64,000 nucleotides of DNA from CAVVJA01 sp963809815 (GTDB lineage Bacteria > Actinomycetota > Actinomycetes > Mycobacteriales > Jatrophihabitantaceae), in the NCBI GenBank assembly GCA_963809815.1, contig CAWELM010000012.1, positions 489,968 to 553,967 of the forward strand, written 5' to 3'. The notes below the pieces were generated by a model, which saw only the letters and a program-made list of their open reading frames with translations, was not told the DNA's origin and ran no database searches. Below are positions 1-7,588 of the stretch, piece after piece. The translations under genes were made by a program, and so were the position numbers. Each line of letters begins with the position of its first letter. Within the stretch, counting starts at the first letter, position 1.

Positions 1-1497
1 CCCGGCCCCACGGACTCCGTCGTCGTTGTCGGTGCCGGGCTCGGCGGACTGTCCGCGGCCCTGCACCTGGCCGGTGCCGGGCGGGTGGTGACCGTTCTGG
101 AGCAGGGTGACGGTCCGGGCGGGCGGGCCGGCGTCCAGCAGGGAGCCGGCTATACGTTCGACACCGGCCCGACCGTGCTCACCGCGCCCGACATTCTCGA
201 ATCGACTCTCGCCGCCGTCGGCGAGCCCCTCGGCCGCTGGCTGCGGCTGCATCGCCTCGATCCGGTATATCGCGCTCGGTTCGCCGACGGCTCGGTCCTC
301 GATGTGCGCGCTGATCCCGAGGCCATGGCCGAGGAGATCTCGCAGGCCTGCAGCATCGACGACGCGGCCGGCTACCGCCGTCTCATCGCATACCTGCGCG
401 AGCTGCACGCGGTAGAGATGCCGCATTTCATCGACCGCAATCTCGACTCGCCGCGGCAACTGGTCGGCGCACCTCTGCTGCGGCTGGTGCGTATGGGCGC
501 GTTCCGGCGCCTTGGGCCGAAGATTGCCACCTTTGTGCGGGACGAACGACTCCGCCGGATCTTCTCCTTCCAGGCGATGTACGCGGGCCTGGCCCCCGCC
601 CAGGCACTCGCGATCTACGCGGTGATCACCTATCTGGACTGCGTCGCTGGTGTCTACTTTCCGGATGGTGGCATGCATGCCATTCCACGTGCGCTGGCCG
701 GCGCGGGAGCAAAGCATGGTGTCGCGGTTCGATACGGCGCCCGGGTCAGCCGGATCGAGGTTGCCAACGGGCGGGCCCGCGCCGTGCACACCTCGTCGGG
801 CGAGCGCGTCGTGGCCGACGTGGTGGTCGTCAACGGCGATCCGGCCATTACCTACCGCACGCTGCTCAGCGGCAAGGACAACCCACGGCGGGTACGCCAC
901 TTGCGCTACTCCCCGTCGTGCGTGGTACTGCACGCGGGGTCGAGCGCCGCGTATGCACATACTGCGCATCACACGATCGAATTCGGCGCGGCGTGGGACC
1001 GCACCTTTCAGGAGATCATCACCGACGGCCTGCTCATGAGCGATCCGTCGTTTCTGATCACGACACCGACGAAGTCGGATCCGGATCTGGCGCCGCCCGG
1101 CAAGAACGTCTACTACGCCCTGTTCCCGGCGCCGAACCTCGCGCACCGCCGGCCTATCGACTGGGACGTCGAAGCGCCCCGGTACCGGGATCGCATTCTC
1201 GGCACCATCGAGGCCCGGGGATATCGAGGTTTCCGTGACGCGATCGAGCTGGAACGGCTCGTGACTCCAGCGCATTGGGCGCAGGCCGGACTCGCGGCAG
1301 GCACTCCGTTCGCAGCTGCGCATAGTTTTTCGCAAACCGGGCCGTTCCGGCCGCCGACGTTGGACCGCGCAATCGAGAATCTGGTCTTCTGCGGCGGCAG
1401 CACTCAGCCAGGCGTCGGCGTGCCGATGACGCTCATTTCTGGCCGGCTCGCGGCCGAGCGGGTGGTCGCCGAGCGACGGACGCGAGCAGCCCGATGA
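1..1497 (+). CDS. crtI: Phytoene desaturase CrtI (5'-truncated by window edge)
   Basis: FAD-dependent desaturase that converts phytoene to lycopene in carotenoid synthesis, membrane-associated. The frame is open from base 1, and the start lies outside the window. The first residues hold the dinucleotide-binding motif GAGLGGLSAA about ten residues in, so only a short N-terminal piece is missing (at least 498 aa visible; family about 500). The C-terminal part has the CrtI-type segment FCGGSTQPGVGVPM, where FAD binds. Its stop overlaps the crtB start as ATGA, so the two are translationally coupled. The neighbouring crtB and lycopene cyclase genes support the role. The extent of desaturation cannot be read from sequence. 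Confidence 0.93.
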   Translation, partial: PGPTDSVVVVGAGLGGLSAALHLAGAGRVVTVLEQGDGPGGRAGVQQGAGYTFDTGPTVLTAPDILESTLAAVGEPLGRWLRLHRLDPVYRARFADGSVLDVRADPEAMAEEISQACSIDDAAGYRRLIAYLRELHAVEMPHFIDRNLDSPRQLVGAPLLRLVRMGAFRRLGPKIATFVRDERLRRIFSFQAMYAGLAPAQALAIYAVITYLDCVAGVYFPDGGMHAIPRALAGAGAKHGVAVRYGARVSRIEVANGRARAVHTSSGERVVADVVVVNGDPAITYRTLLSGKDNPRRVRHLRYSPSCVVLHAGSSAAYAHTAHHTIEFGAAWDRTFQEIITDGLLMSDPSFLITTPTKSDPDLAPPGKNVYYALFPAPNLAHRRPIDWDVEAPRYRDRILGTIEARGYRGFRDAIELERLVTPAHWAQAGLAAGTPFAAAHSFSQTGPFRPPTLDRAIENLVFCGGSTQPGVGVPMTLISGRLAAERVVAERRTRAAR

Positions 1498-2477
1498 GAC
1501 GAGCGAATCAGGCCGCCGGAATCGATCTTCGATTACGCCGAGGCTATGCCCGCTGCCGCCAGCTGAATGCCCAACACGGCCGCACGTATTACCTGGCGAC
1601 GCTGTTGCTACCGCCCGCCAAACGCCGTTATGTCCACGCCCTGTACGGATTCGCGCGCTATGCCGACGACATCGTCGACGCGGACTCCGGCGAGGAGGGT
1701 CGGCGGGAGCGACGATTTGTGGCGTGGAGCGAAGAATTCTTAGCCGATGTCGAGAGCGGAGACTCGGCCGATCCGGTACGCCTCGCGGTCATCGACACGG
1801 TCCGCCGCTGGGACATCCCGGTCAGTCATTTCCGCGACTTTCTCGATTCGATGCGGATGGATCTCAGCGTCACCGAATACGACACGTATGAGGAGCTGAG
1901 CCGCTACACGTGGGGTTCCGCGGCCGTGATCGGCCTGGAGATGCTTCCGATCCTCGGACGCGCGGATGAGACCATCCCGTGGGAGGCGCTTCGACCCCAT
2001 GCCGTCGACCTCGGCGTCGCGTTCCAGCTGACCAACTTCATCCGCGACGTTGGCGAAGATCTCCGTCTCGGCCGCATTTATCTCCCGCAGGAGTCGTTGC
2101 GAGCGTGCGGCGTCGATCGCGAACGCCTTGAACATGCCGCCCGGACGGGAACGGTCGACGGACCGATCCGCGCGCTGCTCGCAGGCGAGATCGAGCGGGC
2201 CCGGAGGCTCTACGCCTCGGCGGCGCCTGGCATCGATCTCGTCCACCCGACATCGCGAGACTGTCTGCGCACGGCGTTTGCCTTGTACGGCGGCATCTTG
2301 GATGAGATCGAGCGAGCCGGGTACGACGTGTTCGTCGACCGAATCACAGTGCGGCTCGGTCGTCGACTTTGCATCGCGGCCCCGGCTGCGATCAGCGCCT
2401 GGTGGATCCGGACGGCACACCCGACGACTGGCGGGCGTGCGCACGTCGTCCGAGCCAGACCCAGGTCGACAGGGTGA
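1494..2477 (+). CDS. crtB: Phytoene synthase CrtB
   Basis: Condenses two geranylgeranyl diphosphates to phytoene, the first committed carotenoid step. The 327-aa protein has both Asp-rich Mg-diphosphate motifs of the squalene/phytoene synthase family: YADDIVDAD near residue 60 and LTNFIRDVGED near residue 180. The ATG start lies within ATGA shared with the crtI stop. The last 86 bp run antisense through the 3' end of crtYd on the other strand, so the C-terminal tail, rich in Arg and Ala, is probably not constrained by the fold. A GGPP synthase is expected upstream, outside the window. Confidence 0.93.
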   Translation: MRRANQAAGIDLRLRRGYARCRQLNAQHGRTYYLATLLLPPAKRRYVHALYGFARYADDIVDADSGEEGRRERRFVAWSEEFLADVESGDSADPVRLAVIDTVRRWDIPVSHFRDFLDSMRMDLSVTEYDTYEELSRYTWGSAAVIGLEMLPILGRADETIPWEALRPHAVDLGVAFQLTNFIRDVGEDLRLGRIYLPQESLRACGVDRERLEHAARTGTVDGPIRALLAGEIERARRLYASAAPGIDLVHPTSRDCLRTAFALYGGILDEIERAGYDVFVDRITVRLGRRLCIAAPAAISAWWIRTAHPTTGGRAHVVRARPRSTG

Positions 2478-2730
2478 GCAGCACCATGGCGAACCCGAAC
2501 AGCAGATCCTCAACCGGCGCGTACGCGACCCGCCAGCCGATGATCGCGTCCGCGTCGTACCGGACGACCGGGACGCCGGTGAGCACTCCGTTCACGATCA
2601 GCTGGCAGGCCAAGATGATCGCGTAACTCGTCCAGAACGCCTTTCGGCGCACCAGGTTCGTCCGCAAGATGACGCCATCGACGACGACGACCGCCGCTAC
2701 CGCGAGCACAACCAGGCCGGTATAGGTCAC
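2392..2730 (-). CDS. crtYd: Lycopene cyclase domain subunit, CrtYd type
   Basis: Small membrane protein (112 aa from GTG at 2730) of the heterodimeric lycopene cyclase family. The sequence shows three hydrophobic helices and the family motif APVEDLLFGF near residue 80. Its partner is CrtYc, encoded just upstream. The GTG was preferred because AAGGA lies nine bases upstream and because it overlaps the stop of the small bridging ORF as GTGA; an in-frame ATG at 2754 is the alternative. The 3' end overlaps crtB tail-to-tail by 86 bp. Whether the product is a C40 beta-cyclase or a C50 cyclase cannot be told, since no elongase (crtEb) is in the window. Confidence 0.8.
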   Translation of the reverse strand: MTYTGLVVLAVAAVVVVDGVILRTNLVRRKAFWTSYAIILACQLIVNGVLTGVPVVRYDADAIIGWRVAYAPVEDLLFGFAMVLLTLSTWVWLGRRAHARQSSGVPSGSTRR

Positions 2731-2891
2731 GAGGAGCCGTCCTTCACGGAGCATCGCCGGGCCCGCAGGGCGGGCTCCCGCGAAATCGGGTCAGCGACCC
2801 GGGGTCCCCGCGAAATCGCGCAGCGATTTCGCGGGGTGGCTTGGCGGGGTGCCGTTAGGTAGTAGAAGGCGGCGATGGGCGGCACGGTCAT
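2727..2891 (-). CDS. Small ORF bridging crtYc and crtYd across a hairpin repeat
   Basis: 54-codon ORF whose ATG overlaps the crtYc stop (ATGA at 2888-2891) and whose TGA overlaps the crtYd GTG (GTGA at 2727-2730). Apart from the first dozen residues (MTVPPIAAFYYLTAP), it is made of the hairpin repeat at 2777-2836, read through without a stop. It may simply keep ribosomes moving between two subunit genes that normally abut; a functional peptide is not indicated. A second copy of the same arrangement lies at 16444-16623. Low confidence as a protein, good confidence as an open frame. Confidence 0.35.
   Translation of the reverse strand: MTVPPIAAFYYLTAPRQATPRNRCAISRGPRVADPISREPALRARRCSVKDGSS
2777..2836. 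repeat. Two-module hairpin repeat, copy 1
   Basis: Two adjacent palindromic modules. The second (2806-2836) is a perfect stem CCCCGCGAAATCGC with a three-base loop GCA and its exact complement. The first (about 2777-2804) is a degenerate version with the core CGGGTC-AGC-GACCCG. The related sequence extends on both sides (GAGCATCGC near 2750 and GGGGTGGCTTGGCGGGGTGC at 2833-2852) and recurs in opposite gene orientation at 16455-16593. It lies between crtYc and crtYd. Confidence 0.8.
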
Positions 2892-3232
2892 GACCCCGGC
2901 TCCGGTTCGTCCCCGATGACCCAGCTCGGCCGACGGCGGCGCACGGCTTCCAGAGTGATCACCGAACATGTCGGCACCACAAGGAAAAACAGCAACTCCT
3001 CGAAGGGCAGTTGCCCAGGCAGCCGGATACCGGTCACCCATCGCGGCGCATAGGTCCACTGACGCTGCGCGATCGCGTAGAGGTCCCAGGTGACAAACAC
3101 GGCGACCGTCGGCAGTAACGCCGACAACAGGCGTCGAGGCCGCGCGTACACCCGAGTGCCTAACCGCACCTCTACGGCTGCCGTCCCGATCAGGCAACCG
3201 GCGAGCAGCGCCAGATAGAGCAGATGGCTCAT
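2888..3232 (-). CDS. crtYc: Lycopene cyclase domain subunit, CrtYc type
   Basis: First subunit of the heterodimeric lycopene cyclase, 114 aa with three predicted membrane helices. The signature LPFEELLFFLVVP lies near residue 75, matching the conserved glutamate motif of the CrtYc/CrtYe family. It starts at ATG 3232, only six bases after the stop of the regulator-like gene upstream, and ends in an ATGA overlap with a small ORF that leads to crtYd. In relatives the two cyclase genes usually abut or overlap directly; here a hairpin repeat separates them by about 157 bp. Confidence 0.85.
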   Translation of the reverse strand: MSHLLYLALLAGCLIGTAAVEVRLGTRVYARPRRLLSALLPTVAVFVTWDLYAIAQRQWTYAPRWVTGIRLPGQLPFEELLFFLVVPTCSVITLEAVRRRRPSWVIGDEPEPGS

Positions 3233-3238
3233 GCCAGC

Positions 3239-3601
3239 TCAGTAGCCCGATACCTGGGCGCGACGCTTGACCTCGCGGCCCCGGTTCGCACGCAAGGCCT
3301 GGATGGGCGTTCCGGGCAGCGAATCGTCGGCGCGGAACAGCCAGGCCACGATCTCATGGTCCTGATAGCCGGCATCCCGGAGCACAGTGATCGTCCCAGG
3401 CAGTCCCTTGACAACGGCAGCGCCTTGCAGCAAGTCGGCCGGCACCAGCGGGGACTCACCCGCTCGGCGTAGCCCGACCAACGTGCCATCCCGCAAATAC
3501 TGGCTCACCCGAGTCACCGTCACGCCCAGGACGGCCGCCGCATCCGCAACGCTGATCAGCTCGATCTGCGCCGCGACGTCGGGCCAGACGACGTCGGACA
3601 T
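3239..3601 (-). CDS. Rv2175c-family DNA-binding protein (PknL substrate family)
   Basis: 120-aa protein with an N-terminal winged helix-turn-helix (ISVADAAAVLGVTVTRVSQY, residues about 15-35) and the C-terminal domain of the Rv2175c family. In M. tuberculosis the homologue is a DNA-binding protein phosphorylated by PknL. Here pknL lies nearby on the other strand, which supports the same partnership. The ATG at 3601 was chosen over upstream in-frame codons because family similarity begins there. It is the third gene of a compact minus-strand run (methyltransferase genes, this gene, crtYc, crtYd), so it may be co-transcribed with the cyclase genes. Its DNA target is unknown. Confidence 0.8.
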   Translation of the reverse strand: MSDVVWPDVAAQIELISVADAAAVLGVTVTRVSQYLRDGTLVGLRRAGESPLVPADLLQGAAVVKGLPGTITVLRDAGYQDHEIVAWLFRADDSLPGTPIQALRANRGREVKRRAQVSGY

Positions 3602-3626
3602 GCGAATCAGCCTGCCACGCTTCGCG

Positions 3627-4403
3627 TTACCGCGCGCGGGCGAATACCGCATCCGTCGTGTAGTGCGCCGTTGCCACCCCACCCACCCCGTCGAAGGCCG
3701 CTCCGATTGCGGCGAGCAACCGGTGTAGCCGGTCTGGGGGCAATGTGCTGTGGTCGCTGTGCGTCCGGATCATCGCGAGCCATTCGTCCCGCTCATAGTG
3801 CTGTTCCCAGCGATATTGCCGCCGCTCGATATGGCCGAACCTGTGGCTCCGCCTCAGGGTCTCGATATGACCGGGCACCGTGCCCGGGCCGTTGCCCCGT
3901 AGCACGGAAGTCTTCGTGATCTCCGGGGCGACAGCGTCGTAGGCGGCGTTGACGGCCCGCCAGGCGGCGGGGTCGAGCTGGGCGAAATTCCAGAACAACG
4001 CCAGGAGACCGTGGGGCGGCAACAGTGAGGCGGCCCTCCGCGTGCCCCTAATCGGGTCGATCCAATGCCACGCCTGGCCGCTGACCAGCAGATCGAAGCT
4101 CTGTCCGTGCGCGTCCCAGGTCTCGAAGGCGGTGACCACAACCGGCACGCCGTGGCCACGAGCGACCTCCGCCATCCGGGGGTCGATCTCGAGGCCTAGG
4201 ACCTGAACGTCGCGGGCCTGCACCAGCCGCGCCGCCTTGCCGGTCCCGCATCCGACATCGAGGGCGGTCCGGGGTCCGTCGGCGACGAGGTCATCGATCA
4301 GCTCTGGCGGATAGCCCGGCCGGACGCGGTCATAGGCCCGCGCGTCGGAGCCGAAGGACTGTGCACGGGTCCGGTTCGTGTGGGTGCGCGGACCGGTCGA
4401 CAC
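3627..4403 (-). CDS. Class I SAM-dependent methyltransferase
   Basis: 258-aa protein of the methyltransferase type 11 family. Motif I is LDVGCGTG (SAM binding), with an acidic residue ending strand 2 (LEIDPRM) and a WHWID segment typical of the family with SFG-x-AYDR at the N terminus. The substrate is unknown. GTG at 4403 was chosen because the conserved N-terminal segment begins just after it and it follows the preceding stop at 4411 closely; an ATG at 4472 would extend the protein into the upstream gene. It is 25 bp upstream of the Rv2175c-like gene, probably in one operon. Confidence 0.75.
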   Translation of the reverse strand: MSTGPRTHTNRTRAQSFGSDARAYDRVRPGYPPELIDDLVADGPRTALDVGCGTGKAARLVQARDVQVLGLEIDPRMAEVARGHGVPVVVTAFETWDAHGQSFDLLVSGQAWHWIDPIRGTRRAASLLPPHGLLALFWNFAQLDPAAWRAVNAAYDAVAPEITKTSVLRGNGPGTVPGHIETLRRSHRFGHIERRQYRWEQHYERDEWLAMIRTHSDHSTLPPDRLHRLLAAIGAAFDGVGGVATAHYTTDAVFARAR

Positions 4404-4410
4404 CTCCCGA

Positions 4411-5283
4411 TCATGCCCCGCCGACGCGCCATGTCTCCTCAGGGGGAGGCGGCGACCTAACTGGATCGGCATCAGTCAGTGGCAACACACCTACTAGGAA
4501 AGCCCGTAGACGTTCGCCGCCCAGTACGCGCAACGGAAAGTCGGCTCGCGCGGCAGCGCTCCGAATGGCTGTCTCGGGCAGCGCCGTCCGGCCGCCCGCA
4601 AGGCAGATGTTCCCGAATCGACGGCCCCGGAGTACCGCGGCATCTCCGATCGCCACGACGTCGGGAAGAACGGTGCGGACAGACGCGAGCACCCGCCGTG
4701 CGTACTGGAGTGGTGGTCCATCAGCCAGATTGGCCAAGAGCACGCCCTCGGGTCGGATTACCCGCCCGATCTCCGACATCGCTTCTGCAGTGGTGAGATC
4801 CGCGGGCACCCGGCCGCCGGAGAAGGCATCAAGCACGACGACGTCGGCGGTGCGCGGCCGTAGTCCGCGGATACCGGTCCGACCGTCTACCGCCCGAACT
4901 CTGATTCGCGACCCGCGCCGAAGCGGCAGCCGAGACCGGACGAAGGCGGTGAGGGAATCATCTGGTTCGAAGACGAGCTGGGCGGATCCCGGGCGCGTCG
5001 CCGCCACATAGCGGGCCAACGTCAACCCCCCGCCACCGACATGAATGACCCTGAGTGGGCCGGCGGGCAGGGCGTCGAGTACGTCGGCGAGGATGCGGAT
5101 GTACTCGAAGTCCAGGTAGGTGGGGTCGTCGAGGTCGACGTAGGACTGCCGAATCCGATCAAGCAGAAGCAGCCAACCTCCCGGCCGATCGGCGTCCGCA
5201 AGCAGCTCCGCTCGACCGGAGCGAACGTCGACGCCGCCCCACCCGTCCCCTGATCCGTCGAGTGGCCCGCTAGACGTGGTCAG
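4411..5283 (-). CDS. Spermidine synthase-like methyltransferase-fold protein, start codon disrupted
   Basis: Rossmann-fold protein related to spermidine synthases. The frame contains GPLRVIHVGGGGLTLARY (nucleotide-binding loop), FEPDDSL and VVVLDAFSGG. The usual catalytic Asp pair of true spermidine synthases is not clear, so the substrate is unknown. Family similarity extends well upstream of the first standard start in frame (TTG at 5025), yet no ATG, GTG or TTG precedes it; only CTG at 5283 is available. An ATG at 5299 with an AAAAGG ribosome site is one base out of frame and stops after nine codons. Either CTG is used or a single extra base disrupts the start. Confidence 0.62.
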   Translation of the reverse strand: MTTSSGPLDGSGDGWGGVDVRSGRAELLADADRPGGWLLLLDRIRQSYVDLDDPTYLDFEYIRILADVLDALPAGPLRVIHVGGGGLTLARYVAATRPGSAQLVFEPDDSLTAFVRSRLPLRRGSRIRVRAVDGRTGIRGLRPRTADVVVLDAFSGGRVPADLTTAEAMSEIGRVIRPEGVLLANLADGPPLQYARRVLASVRTVLPDVVAIGDAAVLRGRRFGNICLAGGRTALPETAIRSAAARADFPLRVLGGERLRAFLVGVLPLTDADPVRSPPPPEETWRVGGA

Positions 5284-5404
5284 TCCGATCCGCCTTCATC
5301 GTCGCCTTTTCTACCCATATCGGGGCGATCGGGTCTCCCAAACTGGCACTGCCGGCCTGCACTTGCGCTGAGTGTCGGCAGCGGACGGCGCCCGCGAGGC
5401 GATC

Positions 5405-5417
5405 TAAACTTTATCCC
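5405..5417 (+). promoter_or_regulatory. Leaderless-type promoter of pknL
   Basis: TAAACT at 5405-5410 is a good actinobacterial -10 hexamer and ends seven bases before the GTG start at 5418. The transcript would then begin at the start codon. No Shine-Dalgarno sequence is visible. Confidence 0.5.
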
Positions 5418-7430
5418 GTGCAAACGGCCACCGAGGACCCGCTGGTGGGCGGTGTCCTGGAGGGCCGATACCTCCTGACCGCGCGCATCGCCCGCGGCGG
5501 CATGTCCACGGTGTACCGCGCGGTCGATACGCGGCTCGATCGACAAGTCGCCGTCAAGGTGATGTCAGCCGGGTTGTCCAACGATCCCGCGTTCGGCGAC
5601 CGGTTCGCGCGGGAAGCGCGGACGGCCGCCCGCTTGTCGCACGTCAATGCCGTCTCGGTCTTCGACCAGGGCGGCGACGCTGGTCATGTGTTCCTCGTCA
5701 TGGAGCTGGTCGAAGGACGAACCGTCCGCGACCTACTGCGAGAGAACGGGCACCTGCCGCCCGCACTCGCATTGTCAGTTATCGAGCCAGTGCTCAGTGC
5801 GCTCGCTTCTGCCCACCGCGCCGGTCTCGTGCATCGCGACATCAAGCCCGAGAACATCCTGATCTCCAACGACGGGGTCGTGAAGGTCGCAGATTTCGGC
5901 CTGGCCCGCGCGGTCGAGTTCGATGACGTGGCGGCCCGCACTGGCGTGATGATGGGCACGGTCGCGTACTGCCCGCCGGAACAGATCAGCCGCGGCCCGT
6001 GCGATCAGCGTTCGGACGTCTACTCGGCCGGCGTCGTCCTCTTCGAGCTGCTCACCGGTCAGGCGCCGTTCGCGGGCGATTCTCCGATGGCCATCGCCTA
6101 CCAGCATGTGCACGGCCGGGTGCCTGCCCCGTCGTCGCGCGTGGCCACCGTCCCCCCCGAGCTCGATGCGATCGTCGTGCGATCGACCAGCAGCGATCCA
6201 GCGAGCCGACCAGCCGACGCGAGTGAGTTCCTCTCCGAGCTGCGTCAGATCCGCTCCACGCTGGGCCTGCCGGTCGTTCCGATCCCGCCGCCGCGACGGC
6301 GCAGCACGGTCCCCCGAGCTAGCTCCGACTCAACGGCACGCATGAATGGCAAGACCAGCGATATGGCGGCCGCGCTGTTCTCCACTGACCGGGTCGGCGT
6401 CGACGCCGGCCGGCATGACACCGCCGTCGCCGGACCACCGCACGGATCGGCGACCGCGGAGGGATACGGCGGTGGAGCCCGGCGCGCGTTCGCTGGGAGC
6501 CCAGGTGCGCCGCCGCGAAGACCGCCTACCCGCACCAGGACCGCGCGCCAGCGGCGTCGCCGGAGCACGATCATCATCACCCTGGTCATCTTGCTGCTCG
6601 GACTGCTCGCCGGAGTCGGTGCGTGGTGGATGGTGTCCGGTCGATACTCCACGGTGCCGAACGTATCGGGCGAATCCCGCTCAGTGGCCCAGCTGGCGCT
6701 ACGCCGCGCTGGGTTCGGCCAGACCGGTGTGACGAGCGAATACAGCGAGAACGTCGCCAAGGACTCGGTCATCCGCACCGTGCCGCCCTCGGGATCCGAA
6801 CTGACCCGCAACCGATCGGTCACGTTGGTCGTGTCGTCCGGAAAGGAGCGGTTCACCATCCCGGATGTCCACGATCAGAGCCAGCAGGACGCCCAGGCCG
6901 CGCTGGCGAAGTTCCCGTTCCAGATCGGCGTGGTCCAGCAAACCAGCGACTCGGTCCCGAACGGCAACGTGATCGGGACCGACCCGTCCGCCGGATCGCA
7001 GGTCAAGCGCGGGCAGACGGTTCGCCTATTGGTCTCGAGCGGTCCGGCGATCATCGAGGTGCCAGACGTCACCGGCCAATCACAGGGCGACGCGACCCAG
7101 ACGCTGACGAACGCCAGCTTCAAGGTTGCGGTGCGGCAGGAGATCAGCGACGACGTGGATCCAGGAACCGTGATCGACCAGCAACCGGCAGGCAACGATC
7201 ACGCCGCCAAATTCAGCACGGTCACGATCACCGTTGCGCAGGGCTCGCTGATCACGATTCCATCGGTTGGCGGCGACGTGGGCGCCGCCAAGACCGAGCT
7301 GCAGTCCCTGGGGCTGAAGGTGAAGGTGCACAAACGCTTCGGCGGTTTGCTCGGGCGTCTCGTCGACATGAGTCCGTCCCCAGGCACTCAGGTGCACCGC
7401 GGCGACACCGTCAACCTCGACGTCATCTGA
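5418..7430 (+). CDS. pknL: PASTA-domain Ser/Thr protein kinase PknL
   Basis: Transmembrane receptor kinase, 670 aa. Cytoplasmic kinase domain residues about 13-275: Gly loop ARGGMSTVY, Lys in VAVKVM, catalytic loop HRDIKPENIL and DFGLAR. A disordered Arg/Pro-rich juxtamembrane stretch follows, then one membrane helix (about 388-410) and four extracellular PASTA repeats to the C terminus, which in this family bind muropeptides and lipid II. It lies divergently from the Rv2175c-like substrate gene, as in M. tuberculosis. It probably senses the cell-wall state and phosphorylates regulators. A 40-bp palindrome follows 18 bp after its stop. Confidence 0.93.
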   Translation: MQTATEDPLVGGVLEGRYLLTARIARGGMSTVYRAVDTRLDRQVAVKVMSAGLSNDPAFGDRFAREARTAARLSHVNAVSVFDQGGDAGHVFLVMELVEGRTVRDLLRENGHLPPALALSVIEPVLSALASAHRAGLVHRDIKPENILISNDGVVKVADFGLARAVEFDDVAARTGVMMGTVAYCPPEQISRGPCDQRSDVYSAGVVLFELLTGQAPFAGDSPMAIAYQHVHGRVPAPSSRVATVPPELDAIVVRSTSSDPASRPADASEFLSELRQIRSTLGLPVVPIPPPRRRSTVPRASSDSTARMNGKTSDMAAALFSTDRVGVDAGRHDTAVAGPPHGSATAEGYGGGARRAFAGSPGAPPRRPPTRTRTARQRRRRSTIIITLVILLLGLLAGVGAWWMVSGRYSTVPNVSGESRSVAQLALRRAGFGQTGVTSEYSENVAKDSVIRTVPPSGSELTRNRSVTLVVSSGKERFTIPDVHDQSQQDAQAALAKFPFQIGVVQQTSDSVPNGNVIGTDPSAGSQVKRGQTVRLLVSSGPAIIEVPDVTGQSQGDATQTLTNASFKVAVRQEISDDVDPGTVIDQQPAGNDHAAKFSTVTITVAQGSLITIPSVGGDVGAAKTELQSLGLKVKVHKRFGGLLGRLVDMSPSPGTQVHRGDTVNLDVI

Positions 7431-7448
7431 ACCTCTCTCCTTCGGAAG

Positions 7449-7488
7449 GTATGCATATTCCGCTGTCCGAGCCGCGGAATATGCATAC
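7449..7488. repeat. Palindromic element, left copy, flanking the DUF559 gene
   Basis: Perfect 15-bp inverted repeat, GTATGCATATTCCGC and its complement, around a ten-base loop TGTCCGAGCC. Each outer arm is itself nearly self-complementary (GTATGCATAT). A copy with 35 of 40 matching positions lies in the same orientation at 8507-8546, on the other side of the intervening gene. It could act as a pknL terminator, a protein-binding site or a mobile element end. Confidence 0.85.
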
Positions 7489-7588
7489 TGATCGGAATCG
7501 AATGAGTGTGCGAGGACGCTAGGACCGCTATGCACAGCGGGCCGGCACCGACTGGCTAGCGAATCGCAATCTGTGGACGCTCCATGAG

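Noticed and set aside
2392..3232. Assigning a C50 carotenoid pathway (CrtYe/CrtYf) to the cyclase pair
   Set aside because: No lycopene elongase is in the window, and the motifs do not separate C40 from C50 cyclases.
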